Assembly (NCBI GenBank): GCA_037975125.1
Contig: CM075854.1
Span: forward strand, 65,661,571 to 65,725,570
Reading direction: 5' to 3'
DNA length: 64,000 nucleotides
Source: Latrodectus hesperus
Lineage: Eukaryota; Arthropoda; Arachnida; Araneae; Theridiidae
Position numbers and translations under genes: made by a program. The notes below the pieces were generated by a model, which saw only the letters and a program-made list of their open reading frames with translations, was not told the DNA's origin and did no database searches. Positions 40,078 through 52,796 of this stretch are shown piece by piece (the first letter of the stretch is position 1; each line of letters begins with the position of its first letter).

Positions 40078-40703
40078 AAAGGGGCTGTATAATTAATGGG
40101 CCATAGCAATCCAATTAAAAGGAGGTGTTTTATTTTCGATTATTTTAGTAATGCTTGGCATCAAAGGTCTTGGAACTTTTACTCATCTTTATATCTGTAA
40201 AGTTATAAGATAGCAGAAATTTTGTTTCATAGCTCAGCAGAGAGCTGAAAGATATTAGTCTTTTTGAATACACATGACAAATTTTTTCCAAGATTTTTCT
40301 TAAACAGTTGTTTTTATTCCTGTATTATAAGGAAGGTAATTTTGAAAACTCTCAAGCATTCACATTGATAAATGTACAAAAAAAGCTGTGTTGAAAGCTG
40401 AAACACAATTCATATTTTCCTCTTGTCTGGGATTAAAATGTAATTTTTTTCCCGAAGAGTATGATTATGGCTGTCATAGACTAGGGAAATGGTTATTCGA
40501 CACCTCGAAGTGTGCAACTTAACAGTCGAAGACAGTTGTAAGTAATTTTTACACTCGCCACCTGTCGTTTTTTATTTATAATATGGATCTGTTGAAAATA
40601 TTCTATCTATATAGATGCTTGGTATTTTTTTGAATTTTCATTTTAGTAATTCGTTAATTTGGCTCACAACTTTATGAAAATTATTTCTGAAGATTTTTAT
40701 TTT
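40078..40703. other. Noncoding spacer between SINE copies
   Basis: No feature recognised. Confidence 0.6.
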
Positions 40704-40858
40704 GTTTGTCGTTCAACGATCATTTTTGAATATCAGGACTAGATAAACTGGGACTTAATGTTCAAAATGCATTTCGAACCACTACAAACATCCATGCCCA
40801 AGGTGGGATTAGAATCCTTGTAGTGTTTAATCGAAGGCTACCTATTTGGTGCCACCGC
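40704..40858 (-). mobile_element. tRNA-derived SINE, diverged copy
   Basis: Minus-strand match to the SINE. The tail GTCGTTCAACGATCATTTTT, the core CATGCCCAAGGTGGGATT and the ACTACAAACATCC segment are recognisable, while the tRNA-like head is badly mutated. Confidence 0.8.
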
Positions 40859-41499
40859 ACTGATTTTTCTAAAAAGATGTATGCAGTGAATATTCAGATA
40901 TGTTGGATGCTTTTGTGTTTTATGGGTACGTTTATGAGATTCTGTTATATGTAATATAAACAGTAGACATGGAGTGGGTCGAATAAGAGATTGAAATAGT
41001 ATGAAGGTACGAAGAATAGTGATATTTTTTTCATTTATAATAAATTTGTTATTTGAATTTTATTGAATCTTATCATATTCAAGATAAAGAATGACTTTTT
41101 TCACTACTTGAAGCCTGTAAAATATGCTTATATTTCACCAATTATTTTACTATCAATAATTCTGTGTATTACAGAAATATGTACGATATTGTATTAAATT
41201 CATAAGGCATTGCTTGGTATATTAGGCCTCTGTGTCCTTGTAATTTATGGTATTTTAACATCGTGCAGTGAAAGTTTTAATCCTGAAAGCTATTATTAAG
41301 CATTTGAACATACACTTTTCATGATTTTTTTTATGGATTGTGAGCTATATTCGCAAAGAACAAAATCTAAGAAATTCTCTACACGTTACCCAGACGGTCT
41401 TACATGTAGAAAATTTAAGCTCTATTTTCCATTGTTGAACAATTATAAGGATCGAATCTGAGAACCTCCATTCCAAAAAATGTTATTTTATTGCCAAAT
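40859..41499. other. Noncoding spacer
   Basis: No feature recognised. Confidence 0.6.
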
Positions 41500-41513
41500 C
41501 CCGGTGAATTCAA

Positions 41514-41689
41514 GCCGAGCTAGCAGCCGAATGGTTAGCGCTCTTGCCTTCGGTTCAGCAGTTTGTGGGTTCGAATCCCACCTTGGGCATGGATGTTTGT
41601 AGTAGTTCGGAATCCACTTTAAACCGTAGGTTCCCGTCTAATTAGCCTTCGTGTGCAAAAAATGACCGTTGAGCGACAAACAAACCAAA
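41514..41689 (+). mobile_element. tRNA-derived SINE, well-preserved copy with 14-bp TSD
   Basis: The plus strand has the head GCTAGCAGCCGAATGGTTAG, the B-box TGGGTTCGAATCCCAC, the segment CATGGATGTTTGTAGTAGTT, and the tail GTGTGCAAAAAATGACCGTT ending GAGCGACAAACAAACCAAA. The target duplication is CCCGGTGAATTCAA (41500-41513) and CCCGGTGAACTCAA (41690-41703), differing at one base. The head looks like a tRNA gene turned into an internal pol III promoter. Confidence 0.92.
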
Positions 41690-41860
41690 CCCGGTGAACT
41701 CAAATAATATTGTTATCGTAATTGAAACCCAACCTATGACTAAAACCCATCTTATAAATTAATAGATTCCAGTCATTTCTAAAACAATTAAATTGCCACT
41801 ATATCAATAATCTTTTCTTTAGCTGTCATGTGTCTCATGAGACTTTCAACAAAATTTGAA

Positions 41861-41862
<2 letters not shown>

Positions 41863-41913
<51 letters not shown>
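41863..41913. repeat. (TA)n microsatellite
   Basis: About 50 bp of TA dinucleotides between two SINE copies. Confidence 0.95.
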
Positions 41914-41916
<3 letters not shown>

Positions 41917-41931
41917 GCATAACAAAAAATT

Positions 41932-42080
41932 TGGTTAGCGCTATTGCCTACTGTTCAACAGTTTGCGAGTTTGAATCCCACCTCGGTGTTGAATGTTTGT
42001 TGTTGTTCAAATAACATTAATCTGTAGGTTAATGTCTTATTATTCGTGTGCAAAAAATGACCTTTGAGCAATAAGCAAAC
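41932..42080 (+). mobile_element. tRNA-derived SINE, 5'-truncated copy
   Basis: Begins within the head (TTGGTTAGCGCTATTGCC). It keeps a mutated B-box (GAGTTTGAATCCCACC) and the tail CGTGTGCAAAAAATGACC. It is more diverged than the copy 250 bp upstream, so the two inserted separately. Confidence 0.85.
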
Positions 42081-42404
42081 GATGAGTTTATAATTGTTTA
42101 ATTAAAAACACTGTCTTCTGATTTTTTTATTGTTAAATTATCTAGAATCTCTGAAGATTATTTATGGATTGATATTTATTAATATTGTTATTTCTCTCAA
42201 CTTCTACTTCTCTCTCTTTCTCTCTCTTTGATAGCTATTTCAAGAAATCAAAGAAGTGAAAGTAATACTAAAATTTATTCCCTTGTATTTTGTTTGTGGA
42301 ATAAAGAACACATTGTGCAACTATCTTAATATGTAAATAAAATATACAATGTTGAGGTGATTATCAAACTGACAAAAACACTTTAAGATGTATCAAAAAT
42401 CTTT

Positions 42405-42478
42405 TAATATGGTGTAAGACCATTCTTTACATGCAATTGAGCTTCGACTCGCCGAGGAATTGATTTATACAAGTGCTC

Positions 42479-42525
<47 letters not shown>

Positions 42526-42960
42526 AGTGTAGTGGAATATTGTACCCCATTGGGAAATATTGTGAAATTTCACGGAGGGATGCAGTGCGATCCCGTATTG
42601 AAAATTCTAAAAAAACTAATCAATCATACTGAACTTGTTGTAAGCCATGGTATATTCTCTTGTTACCCTCGCGTTCATCAAAAAATGATTGACAGCTGCA
42701 TGAATAAATACATTAATCCTAGAAAATTTCATCTCTTGCAGGAAATAAAGTTTATATCACTAGAATGACCGTTATAATTTCTCTATACTTTTTCTCTATT
42801 AATCCTTCTTTCCAGGGTTACGATTAGTCCAGCAGAAAACCGAGACACTCTACCCATATCATGACAGATCCACCTCCATGCTTGTCGGTTTGAGGGAGAC
42901 CTTCCCTATTTCGCACTTGAGCTGGTATACATCATTACCAATCCTGTTCCATTTAATAGT
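42405..42960 (-). pseudogene. Tc1/mariner transposase relic, minus strand
   Basis: Two blocks are visible on the minus strand. One (about 42830-42905) reads TDKHGGGSVMIWVECLGFLL, the motif found between the first and second catalytic Asp of Tc1-type transposases. The other (42404-42463) is the C-terminal end SIPRRVEAQLHVKNGLTPY followed by TAA. The D-x34-E core between them is not readable, and that interval contains a (GT)n tract at 42481-42522. It is therefore a heavily decayed or internally replaced copy. The 102-codon plus-strand frame across this region is an artefact of the microsatellite. Confidence 0.75.
42481..42522. repeat. (GT)n microsatellite
   Basis: 21 uninterrupted dinucleotide repeats inside the Tc1 relic. 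Confidence 0.97.
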
Positions 42961-45900
42961 GTGAAAGATTATTTGTTAGATAATATTACTGCCATTTATC
43001 AATCTGCTAGATTTAGTGGATGTGACACTATGGTATGCAAGGTTTGTCATTAACATATATGATAAGTGACTTGAGAAGTTTTATCTGCCTTGAATGTTTC
43101 ATTTATGAAGGTGCCTGCTAACTATAATCATCAACACTCGAAGAATTCAGAGTTTGATTGTGAGCTCTGAAATAATATTTGATTCAGTTCGCCTTTTATA
43201 TATTACAATCAGCTTCAATACTTATCGGTTTCTTTCACACTGTCTCCCTTTCCGTCCTTAATTTCGTTTGCATAGACTGTCTTGCCGCACTCTGAGTATG
43301 CTATCATGATATTATACACCGTTCTCTACAGATGCCTGAAAGGTCGGATGTTTCGATAACGTGCTTAGGTAGACGTTTTTACAGTTTTTGAGAATAAGAG
43401 GTCGACATTTTATACTCTTGTAAAAAATCCAAGATTTAACATGTAATAAAAGTAAATAGACCATGTAATAAATTTACCGTATTACGAGAATTATATATTT
43501 CTATATATAAAAAAGTTTGGCAACTTATATAATTCTTCCGAAACACATTCAGAAGTGTTATTTATCTACAGGTTTTTCCAATATTGTCATAACCATTTGT
43601 ATATTTATTTGAATACTTTAAAGACCACAATACTTGAAACGTTCAAACCCATTCCATTAGAAATGAATTTTCTAATGCAATGGGTTTTTTTAGACATCAG
43701 TTTTATTATCAAGCAACTTTACTCTGTAGGGGTAATATTAAAAATATTTGTTATTTGTGTTCAATTATTTCTATATTTATATTCAAAGCAGTTTTTTTGG
43801 AACTAATGTTTGAATAGAGGACTCATAATACCAGTGATAAATTAGTTTTTAAGATTGTTAATTTGTATACTTTTAAGGAAATGAATGAAAACACGCATTT
43901 CACAGCAGAAAAACATCTCGACAATTCATTTTACTTAAGTGGATTAAAATGCCTGTTTTGCATCAACATTCCATTCATGTATTGGATTACTTTTAAAAAT
44001 GTTATAGAAATTAATTTGAGCTTAAAGTTTTTTTTATAACAAAAGAGCAACATGATTTTCCATTTTTAATGGATATTTTGCATTTATATGGAATTGTGAA
44101 GAAGCTCCTAAGTATTTTAAATATTATTTCGTGTTTTTAACAAGTTTATGAAGATATATAATTTTGATTTCACATACATCACCAAAAATAACTAAAATTA
44201 GGATGAAACAAAAATAACGAAAATTCTTGAATCTTTTGTATTCAAATTGTTATTAGTAATTTTAAGGCGTGCATACATCATTTGTATGATTTTCCTCTAT
44301 TTTTTTAAGTTTCAAAGTTATTATTATTTATTAATTCAACTCTTTAGCTGTTAAACTAGTTTACTTTAATACAATGATTAAAAAACTGGTTTAAAATTAC
44401 CTACTTAGGTTACGAGGGTTGGTGTTCTGGGTTCTCGCCTTGCCAACTCTAAGTGTTGCTAGGTGATCGCAAGTGTGTAAATCTGATCTGATAGGTTGAT
44501 ACTATTAAATAAAATCTCATTAAAATGTTTTGTCATTTCTGCATAATTTTTTTTGGTTTGCACTAAATTGAAAAATTCATCTCGAGCAAATAATGAAACT
44601 GACTGCTGAACGTTTTCGTATGATTATTTTTTTCTTAAGTTTCAACGTGGATTATCCTTACACGAGTTTCAATAAAATTAATTAATGCAATGTTTTTATA
44701 ACATCATTTTATAGTATTATAAAAAAAAATCAATAAAACGAATTTACTCGTGGTCAACAGTCGCTGAAAGCCAAATTCCGTGAAGGCCATTCAAAATGTT
44801 TATGTGCCGGGGAAACACCGATGCTATGCGCGTGGAGTTATAAAATAACTTCTTGTGAAATATGAGGCTGGGGCATTTATGGGCATAATTATTAGTATCA
44901 ATAAATTTATATATGCACATTGGGCCTTAAAAATACTTCGCATTGGCTTCCACATAAATTGACAAATGCTCAAAAGTAGATTCTTGCCAATTGGTGTAAA
45001 TTAATGTTAAAAAAATACGTTTAATAGGCCTCGAAGATTATATAACTTCTACATTAGAGATGAATTTTAAATCTATGTAAATTAGCCCAAAATAAAACAA
45101 AATTCAACTGTATAGTTTAACTAAGATAAGCAAAACCCAAGAAAAGTTGTGTTTGTGTAAGAAGCACATTGAAACAAATGGCTACATTTTCCCACCGCAT
45201 TATTATTCATTTTGCAATATTCGTGTTACAATAACACAAAATGTTTAATTCTATGCGGTACATGACTGTTCTTTTACTAGAAATCATCGGAGAAATTTGA
45301 AAAAGCAGTAGAGGCGAATTAATTCTTCATGGCAATGCCAGATCCACCCCATACATTGATTCAAACAGAAGATGTTTTTATCATATAAAATATCAAGTTG
45401 ATTGGATTGGAGATACACCGTACAGACTTGCTTTTTCTATGCTTTACCTAATTGTGCAGACATACTTTTGCTTATTTTTATTTCAATGCATAAAAATGAT
45501 TTACATTTTCAGTGATTTTCTGCATTTAAAGAAGCTGCAGTTGCACTAATATGTTTTCCTGTAACTAGCCTTGAGTTGGGCTCTACCAGTTAGATAGAAG
45601 CCTTCGGGTGGAGTCTTGCGCGATTTTGAAGCAAATACCAAACTTCCCAATACTTGGACTGCCACCCCCAGACTTATGATTTCTCTTGGAGGACATTGAG
45701 GCCACACCCAGTTTTAACAGGACTTAGCAAAAACGACGGATCTTCGCTTAAGCAGCATTCACTACCTACCCATAATGAGCATGATTCACTAACCAACCAG
45801 GCCAGCGTGGTCTTTCAAAGAAGCTTTTGGTGCAGTCCAAACTCATATTTTGGAGACAGCTCAATCGGGGTGAAAAAAGTGCTTCGAAAATTTGTTGATA

Positions 45901-47853
45901 TGTATATAAAAGTGCATAAATTTTTATGAAGAATAATTTGATAAACTAACACACATTTCTATCACAAATATTTTATTTTCATTATTGGCCCAGAAATATG
46001 GACAAAAATTATCGCAATGAATGTAAACACTTTTAGAGCACACACATACATAATTTTGTTGATGCAATAAACTCTGCAAATGTTTCACTTTAGGCATGTG
46101 GAAGATATTGGGAGGGGGCTCTACTCTTAATATATCCTCATCTTAATGTATTTTTCTTACCTAATATTCAGATGCGGATTTTTTTTTCTTTTTTAATTAT
46201 TTGATTCGATTACAGTTCTCGACCATCTATTCATATATATAAATGGCTCTTCTATAATGTGTATCTTTAGTCTATGAACTTCATCAAGCTAATCTATAGA
46301 AGTCTTGTTAGCTGTACTTTCTGTGACTGTTTTGAAAGAAAATTCCCCGAGTTCGATCTCGGGCATTTTTGGCCGCAGCTTCTGTAATTTAGATCTCACG
46401 TCATAAAGCCTAATCAACCAGCCTAGGCATTTTGAGCAACAACAGATGGATTTTCATTTGTTTTTCTGCTTTAACCTGTAGTATTATTTTTCATTTTTTT
46501 AACGCTTTGTTAATTATATCCACTGGAGTGGTGTTCGGGAGTTTCTCAGGTTTCTTCGTGACTATTAATGTACAATCTAGTAATTATGAATCCGGTAAAT
46601 ATTAAAAGTACAGTAATCATAGATCATTAAATTTTTCCTACGTATTGTCCAAGTATTTCTGTTAATGTGAGCATTGAAATGAAAAATGATTTAATTCCTG
46701 TGAGGATAATCCTTTTTGTTTTTAATTTAATATTTAGTTAAAAGAACTGGAAATATTGCTTCATGAGTATATTTTCTTTTTGAAAAATTAATTATTTTTC
46801 TTTTTCGATCGTTGAAAAACCAGAATTAGATAATTTTGAAATATATCCTAGTTGCTAATTCTGTAATCTATATTGTAAATTCCATAATCTACAATTGTAT
46901 TAATTATATTTAAACTAATATTCTCACTAATAAGTGAATAATTTGTTAGAAAAATATTGTCCGCTTTGTTATTTATTTTCGCCAAAAAAGATTCCGTGTC
47001 AATAATTCAAATTTTCTCGGCAAATTAGTGGTAATACTATAAAGATATAATGAGGTAGTGAATCATATTGCAAAATTCACGAGTGCCAATTTTTGAAAGT
47101 TAAAAATTCTATTGTTTAAAATTCATTTAAAAATTTATTAAGAAATTAGAAATTTTGATTAACTTAATGATTTTAATGTAACTGTTTTTTAAAGTCAATA
47201 GGCAAAAAATAATTATTAATATGAACGCATTATGTGGCAAACAGCTGTTCTACCAGATTATTTAAATTATAAACTGTTATATATATATATAACATCAGGT
47301 TCTAAAAAACATTAATATAATCTCCTGAAGAAACTTCAATTAAACAATTGTTTCGAAAACGGTTTACAAAATGAATGAATTTCTATATTAATATATTTCA
47401 TGCTGAAACTGAGCTTTGTGATTTTCATAACTTAATAGAGTGTAAAATTTTGTAGTATAAATATCAGTTATAAGATATTGCTTAAAAATGTACATATAGT
47501 TATGTTATTAAAATAAATGCAAATTTCATAATATTCATCAAAAGCTATCAATTATTAGGAATCATTGAGTGTTATGCGTAGTTACAATAAGTTAAAGTGG
47601 ATAAATATATCTGCTACCTATTGAATAAATTTTGTATTCTGTTTCTCTGCCAAATTTTCCTCTGCGGTTGAAGTGAGAAGATGTTCGAAATAGGAAAAAG
47701 ATTTTTTATATGGATGTTAATATTTTTCTTAATTAAAACTTTGGTTTTGTTTTAATTCAGAATTTTGATTAGCGCATTTCCAATTTAAACGTAATTAATG
47801 CTGAGTTAAATTTAAAATGCTTAACTCAGTGTAAATAAGTTGCTTACGTCACG
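42961..47853. other. Noncoding DNA with two unassigned GC-richer patches
   Basis: No gene is supported. At 45570-45930 a GC-richer patch carries a 91-codon plus-strand frame (45654-45929) with no motif I know; it could be a decayed repeat. At 46335-46400 the sequence CCCCGAGTTCGATCTCGGG looks like a tRNA T-arm and may be the remnant of a tRNA-derived SINE. The 83-codon frame at 43555-43806 is hydrophobic and AT-driven and I do not call it. Confidence 0.5.
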
Positions 47854-50800
47854 ATGTTATTTAAACCACATGTAACACCAGTCGCTCTTGACCGAGAACA
47901 ATACAGATTTCAAGAACGAAAACTAACTTCACAGTTCCAGGTATGCATGTCCTCTTGTATTTTGTTGAAAAAATTGTAAGGAATCGAATATCCTATTCTT
48001 GCAATCCCTTAAGTAATTTTCTTTAGAAAAATAAAGATAATTGCTTTGTTTTTCAATTTTTGAAAAAAGTATTGTTATTATGCACTTGCGAGTATATATT
48101 TTCGCCGCTTATCGAAGTTTATTGGAAGCGGATGAAATGAGTTCCTAGTGCTCCACCACTCATTCGATTTGTTTTCACTAAAAAAAAAAAAAAAAAAAAA
48201 AAATTGTTGGGCAGAACAGCGTTTTAAACAAAGCAATGTAAATTATATTTATCGTTAAAATATTAAACGTTATTTCACTAAATCACAAATTTCCTCGAAA
48301 TCTGAGTGAGCATTTTCTACTGGAAGATAATGGGTCCGTTGGCTTCTCCCTCTAGTCACATGTAATTTCCTATTAATCGCATTAACGCTAACCTATTGAT
48401 GAAATTGAATATGTATAATATCCAACACTTCTAATGAAACGAATTGTTCATTATTGGAATACTCAAAATAACAGTAAAATCATTAGAGGTCACCTTACAT
48501 AAATCAGAAATTTGAATATTTATCAATTTTATTACGTTGGGGAATAAGTTCGTATAACATTTTTACCAAATACTTTTATTTAGATATAATTGATTATTGT
48601 TTAAATAAGTTAATCAATTATATATTAGCCGTTGCTGTTTACAACCTCTTCCTTCCTTTCGACCAATTTCTTGATGCCGTTCCACCAAAAATCGCATGGT
48701 CTGGTGTCAAAGGCGTTGTTGAGCCAGTTTTTAAGGACCTCTTGCTGCACTGGGAAATGCTCGAAAAGAATGCCACAGTCAACAAGGAGCTCTACAATGC
48801 CCAGCTACACTGTGTGAATGAGGCTATTCAACCGAAAAAACCTGATCGCGCGACATGGTCAAAACATACTCCTTCACAACAACGCCAGGCCTCATGTTGC
48901 ACAAGTCGTCAATGCCGCATTCCAAAAGCTCGAATGATGAAAGGTCCCGCAGAATCCACAGTATACTCCGGACCTTGCACCGACTGATTACCATCTTTTC
49001 CGCTCCTTGTCAAACCATATGGAGGGCGTTACCTTCGATAACAAAGAGATCCTTAAAACTGACTCAACTTCTTTGACACCAGACCAGGCGATTTTTGGCG
49101 GAACGGCATCAACAAATGGGTCGAGAGGTGGGAAGAGGTTGTAAACAGCAACGGCGAATATATAATTAACTTATTGATATAATTATTGTTTTTTGTTTAA
49201 AAGTCTTTGGTAAAAACGCTACGATCATATTCCCCAACCTAATATTTTCCACTTGAGTAAACTACTACTTTTAGAGACTCAAATTTTCCATTCCTACTTT
49301 TATTTTTTTTTATTTTTGTTAAGAACTTGCCAACAATGAAATAATTTCAGTAGAATAAATCATCTGAACATAATTTATCATGTAAAAAATTATTATTGAA
49401 ACTTAATTGTTATTTTAAATATTTTTAGAATATCGGAGAATTTCTTAAATACTTAAAATCCAAACTTAATTTTCAAGTTCCGAATTTTCAGCAATAATAA
49501 TCCCGACATAAAATTAAGTAATTTAATTTAATAAGGAATTTTTAAGGATAAATGAAATAATTTTAAAATATAAATTATTCATTGTTTTTTATTTTTGTTA
49601 TCTTGTCCATGGGAAAACAATATGCAAATGTACCAGAAAGTTCAAATAAAAAGCTTTGTCAATAATCTAAGTTTTTCCTAATGTAGTGAATGCGAGTAAA
49701 GTTTTTTTTATTTTGAATGATATGATACATTTTTTGTTTATTTCTTTATCATCTTGTGAAATTTCTTGCAAGTTCGCGAACTCATCCAGTCACTGTTGCG
49801 CATTTGTTATTAAGATTACAATTGCTGTATTTTTGTTAATGAATAAACACATCTATCTAAAACTCACTTTGAATATTTAAAGGTTAGTTTTTCAAGACAA
49901 CAATCAAAATATATACATAATTAAATTAAAAATGCGAATAATTTAAAAATCTATGCAATTAATAACCAAGTGTTCAAATTGTAATTATCAATTAGAATTT
50001 TAAAAATATTTAAATTTATTCTGTAACAATTTATGGTCGATGTAATTTAAATTAAACGAGGAAAGTACATCTAAGTAATATTTAAAAAAATAGATTTAAT
50101 AACTATATTTACATGCATATTTTTTCCAGAATACGAACATCTGTTCATGTGCTTACCATTTTGCTGAATCAGTAGGGTAAGTCATTTGTGATTTTTTGCA
50201 CTAATTGTTTTATTTGTACAGAGTTAAGTAATTTATTTTTACATAAATAATACTAGCTCTATTGAGATCGAGTACATTTGAAAACTTTGTTTTCATAAAT
50301 ATTATGAGGTATAAAGCCTTGATATTTTTTTAAAATGAAGTTTTTCTAAATTTTGACGAAAATTTGAGAGTTAATTCTAATTTTCAGAATAACAATAAAC
50401 TACTAATAGATGTTCATATACTCTTATAAAATATTTTGTTTATTTGTAAAATAGAAATTCTTTAAAAAGAATTTGTATTTTATAATTTCATGCTTGTCTT
50501 AGCTTTATTTTTCGTATAAGAGAGTGTAATTAAAATTTTGACAAAATTTCCCTGAAAGTGATTTTTCCTAACTGAAAAAGGTTGATTTTGACAGGATCGA
50601 GTAATTTTAGATGTCAAATTGATGCTCTTTCTATAAAATGTTTAAAGAATTTCTTATACTCTACGAGCCTCCTTAAATTAAGTTTCTTTATTGAATCTAC
50701 TTTTGATAAAAATCTCATATGATGCATGAAGAAATCTAATTTTATTTATTAAGAAGTACAACATCAGTAAGAATATGATTTTATCCTATTCCGTTGATGT

Positions 50801-52504
50801 AAAAAAAGGGGTTGAACACCTCTCCCCCCAATCTACTTAAAAATGTAAATAATTTAATTATACGAGTAATTAAAATAATTTTGTTCTTAATTTATTACGA
50901 GTATTGACAGCCCCTGTTCTAGGCTTGTGACTCATATTACAATAATTTGCATTTTATTATTGCAAATTAATATAGTTTATTAAAATGTATAGTATATTTT
51001 TTACTTTAATAAAATACAAGAATTGTAAACAATGTAATTATGCGTCCTTAAAATTATTTTAACCTTCTATGAAAATTTGCAGCTGCTAACAATATCACAT
51101 AAATGGGAAGATGGCTTTTATTCCTAAATTCATGTTCACTCTAAATTGAATTTAACTGTGATTATTTAAATTCATTAAATTCAGAGGTTAATATACTTCT
51201 ACTGTATTGTTTTCATTTAATTGTTTTTCTGTGAGTGACTATTAAAAATGAAAATAAAAATGTGAATGAAAGGCAAATTATAAAGCAAATCATACGATGT
51301 TATATTCTAGAAAATTAAGAAATGCTTGTGAATGTTTTCAATAAAAAACTTAATACAGCTTAATGCCTTTTTACTGAAAAATGGATTGAAACCCGATTAA
51401 AATTTTAATTTTTACTTCTCAAAAATCGCAATTTAATAAAATTTTTAAGAAGACAATTTAGGTAACTACGTATTTCTAAATTGTTAAATTTAACCTTTGA
51501 TATCACATTGTAGACTGCCTAATGATCAAGGGCTCTTGAATGGGATTTTAATATTCACTTCGTAAGTATCCTTATTAGAAAATATTTCATAAATTGAGAA
51601 ATTTATTCCTATGTCGAAAGGGTGGAAATCCTGAAAACTCCTAAGTAAACATCCGAACAGACGTGCATTAAAAATCATGAAATTTAGCTTATTTTCTTCA
51701 TTTTCTGGGATCGAAATCGAGACCTTTCATTTCAAAAAGCAGTTTCCTATTATAAAATAGTGGATCTTAGTGAATTTAACCTTAACACTGTTAAAGATAT
51801 TGAAATTTGAAGAAGAAACGTAACGTCTGTATAAATAAATTTTTTTTATTTTTTCGCGCCCAAATTTTATTAGAATTTGAATTGAAAGCAACTGCATGGA
51901 ATGGAATGAAAATTGAATCAGTGCTTATCTCTGGCTAATCTTAAATGAATATGATGTTTCATTTGAAAATTTTGATTACAACATTTGGAATTTATTTAAA
52001 TCATAACTAATCCGGGATTGAACTCCCTGTAGAATTTGGTTCATTTGATCATTTTGAAATAGAAATTCTCTCTGCAGGAACTAGGTCATCCTTTATATAC
52101 ATCCCTTTATTCTGTATTAAAAAAGTTCAAATTTTCTAAAAAATAAATCAAGATCCTGTTTTTGAAATATATCGTCTTTATTAACTGTAAGAAATTGTAG
52201 TTTCAATTTTAAAGAAAATAGGAAAACAATTGTAATGCGAGTGAAGATTCACTCATTCATTGATTAAAACCTAACAAACTTCCTAACTAAAACGAACTTT
52301 GAACATGCAGTACCTTATTATATCTGTATTTAACTGATCTATGTATAACACCCGATTTCATAATACAAAATAGTTCTTCAACAACACAAACAAAATACTA
52401 ACGTTAATTTTCTTAATTACAGTTTTTGCCCAAAAACTAAATACCACTTTTCCACTGGAATTTATCTCCCCCAAAAGAAGGGATATTGGCAGCAGAAAGC
52501 ATAG
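47854..52504 (+). CDS. Candidate three-exon host gene, 71 codons, function unknown
   Basis: Proposed coding exons are 47854-47940 (87 nt), 50130-50176 (47 nt) and 52423-52504 (82 nt, ending TAG). The sum is 216 nt, divisible by three, with no internal stop. The start ATG has an in-frame TAA 15 nt upstream. Splice sites: donor CAG|GTATGC; acceptor TTTTTTCCAG|AA; donor AGG|GTAAGT; acceptor TTCTTAATTACAG|TT, preceded by an ideal TACTAAC branch point at 52396-52402, 20 nt before the AG. Exon 1 opens MLFKPHVTPVALDREQYRF, is rich in charged and Gln residues, and does not read like AT-driven noise. Exon 2 contains ICSCAYHF, and exon 3 reads YHFSTGIYLPQKKGYW. No signal peptide or membrane segment is seen. 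A CRE-like TTACGTCA (47844-47851) sits just before the ATG. ATTAAA at 52743-52748 is a possible polyadenylation signal. I do not recognise the protein. Chance joining of short open stretches remains possible. Confidence 0.4.
48180..48203 (+). repeat. Poly(A) run, 24 bp
   Basis: Homopolymer tract. I see no retroposed gene or LINE body immediately upstream of it. Confidence 0.95.
48532..49242 (+). mobile_element. Foldback mariner with long inverted termini
   Basis: The left end TTACGTTGGGGAATAAG and the reverse complement of the right end TTAGGTTGGGGAATATG are mariner-type termini, each bounded by TA (48530-48531 and 49243-49244). The inverted similarity goes far beyond normal terminal repeats. 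About 48532-48745 is the reverse complement of about 49030-49242, with scattered differences, and includes the last 55 or so codons of the transposase. The element is 711 bp against about 1.3 kb for an intact mariner. It lies inside intron 1 of the candidate gene at 47854-52504. Confidence 0.9.
48740..49180 (+). pseudogene. Mariner transposase C-terminal half, broken
   Basis: Plus-strand blocks read LLHWEMLEKNATVNKELYNA, QLHCVNEAIQPKKPD, then ILLHNNARPHVAQVVNAAF, YTPDLAPTDYHLFRSLSNHM, and after a shift DFWRNGINKWVERWEEVVN with NGEYII. This is the mariner D34D region. The second catalytic Asp (normally LHDNARPH) is Asn, two stops (TGATGA) follow FQKLE, and the last block is out of frame. The third Asp (PTDYHLF) remains. 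The N-terminal half, with the HTH domains and first Asp, is absent. The family relatives include the domesticated SETMAR. Confidence 0.9.
49243..50129. other. AT-rich noncoding DNA (intron 1 of the candidate gene, distal part)
   Basis: No element or other frame of note. The 64-codon frame at 49686-49880 shows no domain. Confidence 0.5.
50177..52422. other. AT-rich noncoding DNA (intron 2 of the candidate gene)
   Basis: No repeat or frame recognised. It begins GTAAGT and ends with a pyrimidine-rich tract and AG. Confidence 0.5.
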
Positions 52505-52796
52505 AAATCTTTCTTTCCGTAAAACAGTTCAAAAGCATTCAATCTAAACTTAGGTGTATATGCTTGCAATGCCCCAGTATCCATTTTACGGACTCTACAT
52601 ATATAGCATATATAGCGCTTCTAATATTATAGCCAGGTTTTAAATAGATGATTGTGTAGCGACGAGCAAGAACTAAACTAAACAACACAATAGCTAGAGA
52701 AAATGATCAAATAGTTTCGTAAACATTTAAAAAAATATTTTTATTAAAATTTACTCCTCAATGTTAAGTTTAAAAAATTTCTTTACGATATAAATA

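Noticed and set aside
45654..45929. A 91-codon gene in a GC-richer patch
   Set aside because: No recognisable motif or convincing splice signals were seen. The composition change alone may reflect an unrecognised repeat.
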